From assembly GCA_022843785.1 (NCBI GenBank), contig JALHMZ010000011.1, positions 62,001 through 126,000 on the forward strand: DNA of 64,000 nt, read 5' to 3'. Shown in pieces: positions 63,968 to 64,000 of this stretch. Origin of the DNA: Nitrospira sp. (GTDB lineage Bacteria; Nitrospirota; Nitrospiria; Nitrospirales; Nitrospiraceae). Position 1 is the stretch's first letter, and the number at the start of each line of letters is the position of its first letter. The notes below the pieces were generated by a model that worked only from the letters and a program-made list of their open reading frames with translations, had not been told where the DNA came from and searched no databases. The translations under genes were made by a program, and so were the position numbers.

Positions 63968-64000
63968 GTGCAGGCATTGAACATCCTTGTGATGGACGGC
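63968..64000 (+). CDS. Start of a further gene cut by the window edge (tentative)
   Basis: A GTG two bases after the deacetylase stop opens MQALNILVMDG to the window end. The beginning resembles many glycosyltransferase or Rossmann-type first strands. Eleven codons are too few to identify it. Confidence 0.3.
   Translation, partial: MQALNILVMDG

Overview
The window looks like chromosomal DNA from a Gram-negative, diderm bacterium of the Nitrospira type (phylum Nitrospirota). This is an inference from protein character and gene content: GatCAB instead of glutaminyl-tRNA synthetase routes, TonB-dependent uptake, lipoproteins, an exosortase A (XrtA) exopolysaccharide locus, and moderately high GC. 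No rRNA, tRNA, insertion sequence, prophage or CRISPR array was seen. Roughly 60 protein genes are packed tightly, many with 4-bp stop/start overlaps. Layout: 1-4.4 kb holds truA (cut by the window edge), a cell-wall amidase, a YacP-like NYN nuclease, tatD and a DAHP synthase. 4.5-11.2 kb is a probable metal-handling group: a His-rich exported protein, a TonB-dependent receptor, a TonB-C-like protein, a PAP2 phosphatase, a CobW-family GTPase, a SUI1/YciH factor and a CDF exporter. 11.6-15.3 kb has exported proteins of poorly known role (DUF3365 haem protein, DUF4403 lipoprotein, a protein coupled to metG). 15.3-19.1 kb is the minus-strand tmk-holB-metG operon. 19.3-35.5 kb is a plus-strand housekeeping run: DUF502, glmU, glmS, gatC, panD, gatA, DUF948, ytxH, gatB, eno, ftsB-like, era, mgtE, recO, DUF971, a lipoprotein and glgA. 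From 35.5 kb to the right edge is a large exopolysaccharide island of the XrtA/PEP-CTERM kind. It starts with a LuxR-type regulator, a PilZ protein and a recognisable promoter. Two Wza-like export proteins, an outer-membrane barrel, a Wzc-like tyrosine kinase, a priming sugar transferase, a deacetylase and an RfaH/NusG-like antiterminator follow. The second part holds AsnB, an acyl carrier protein, a fused double AMP-ligase of 1030 residues, a NadE-like protein, an exosortase-EpsI fusion, an SGNH-like protein, a FemAB protein, a DegT aminotransferase, three further FemAB/CelD-like acyltransferases, a GT2 glycosyltransferase, a VanZ-TPR fusion, a UDP-xylose synthase and a second deacetylase. 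Together these genes could make, decorate with acyl or aminoacyl groups, export and anchor a surface polysaccharide. The most unusual non-coding signal is a set of nine intergenic spaces in the left 34 kb. They are filled with degenerate words of about 7-8 bases arranged as inverted arms, some with perfect arms of 11-15 bp. The same words recur at distant loci, and none was seen in the exopolysaccharide half.
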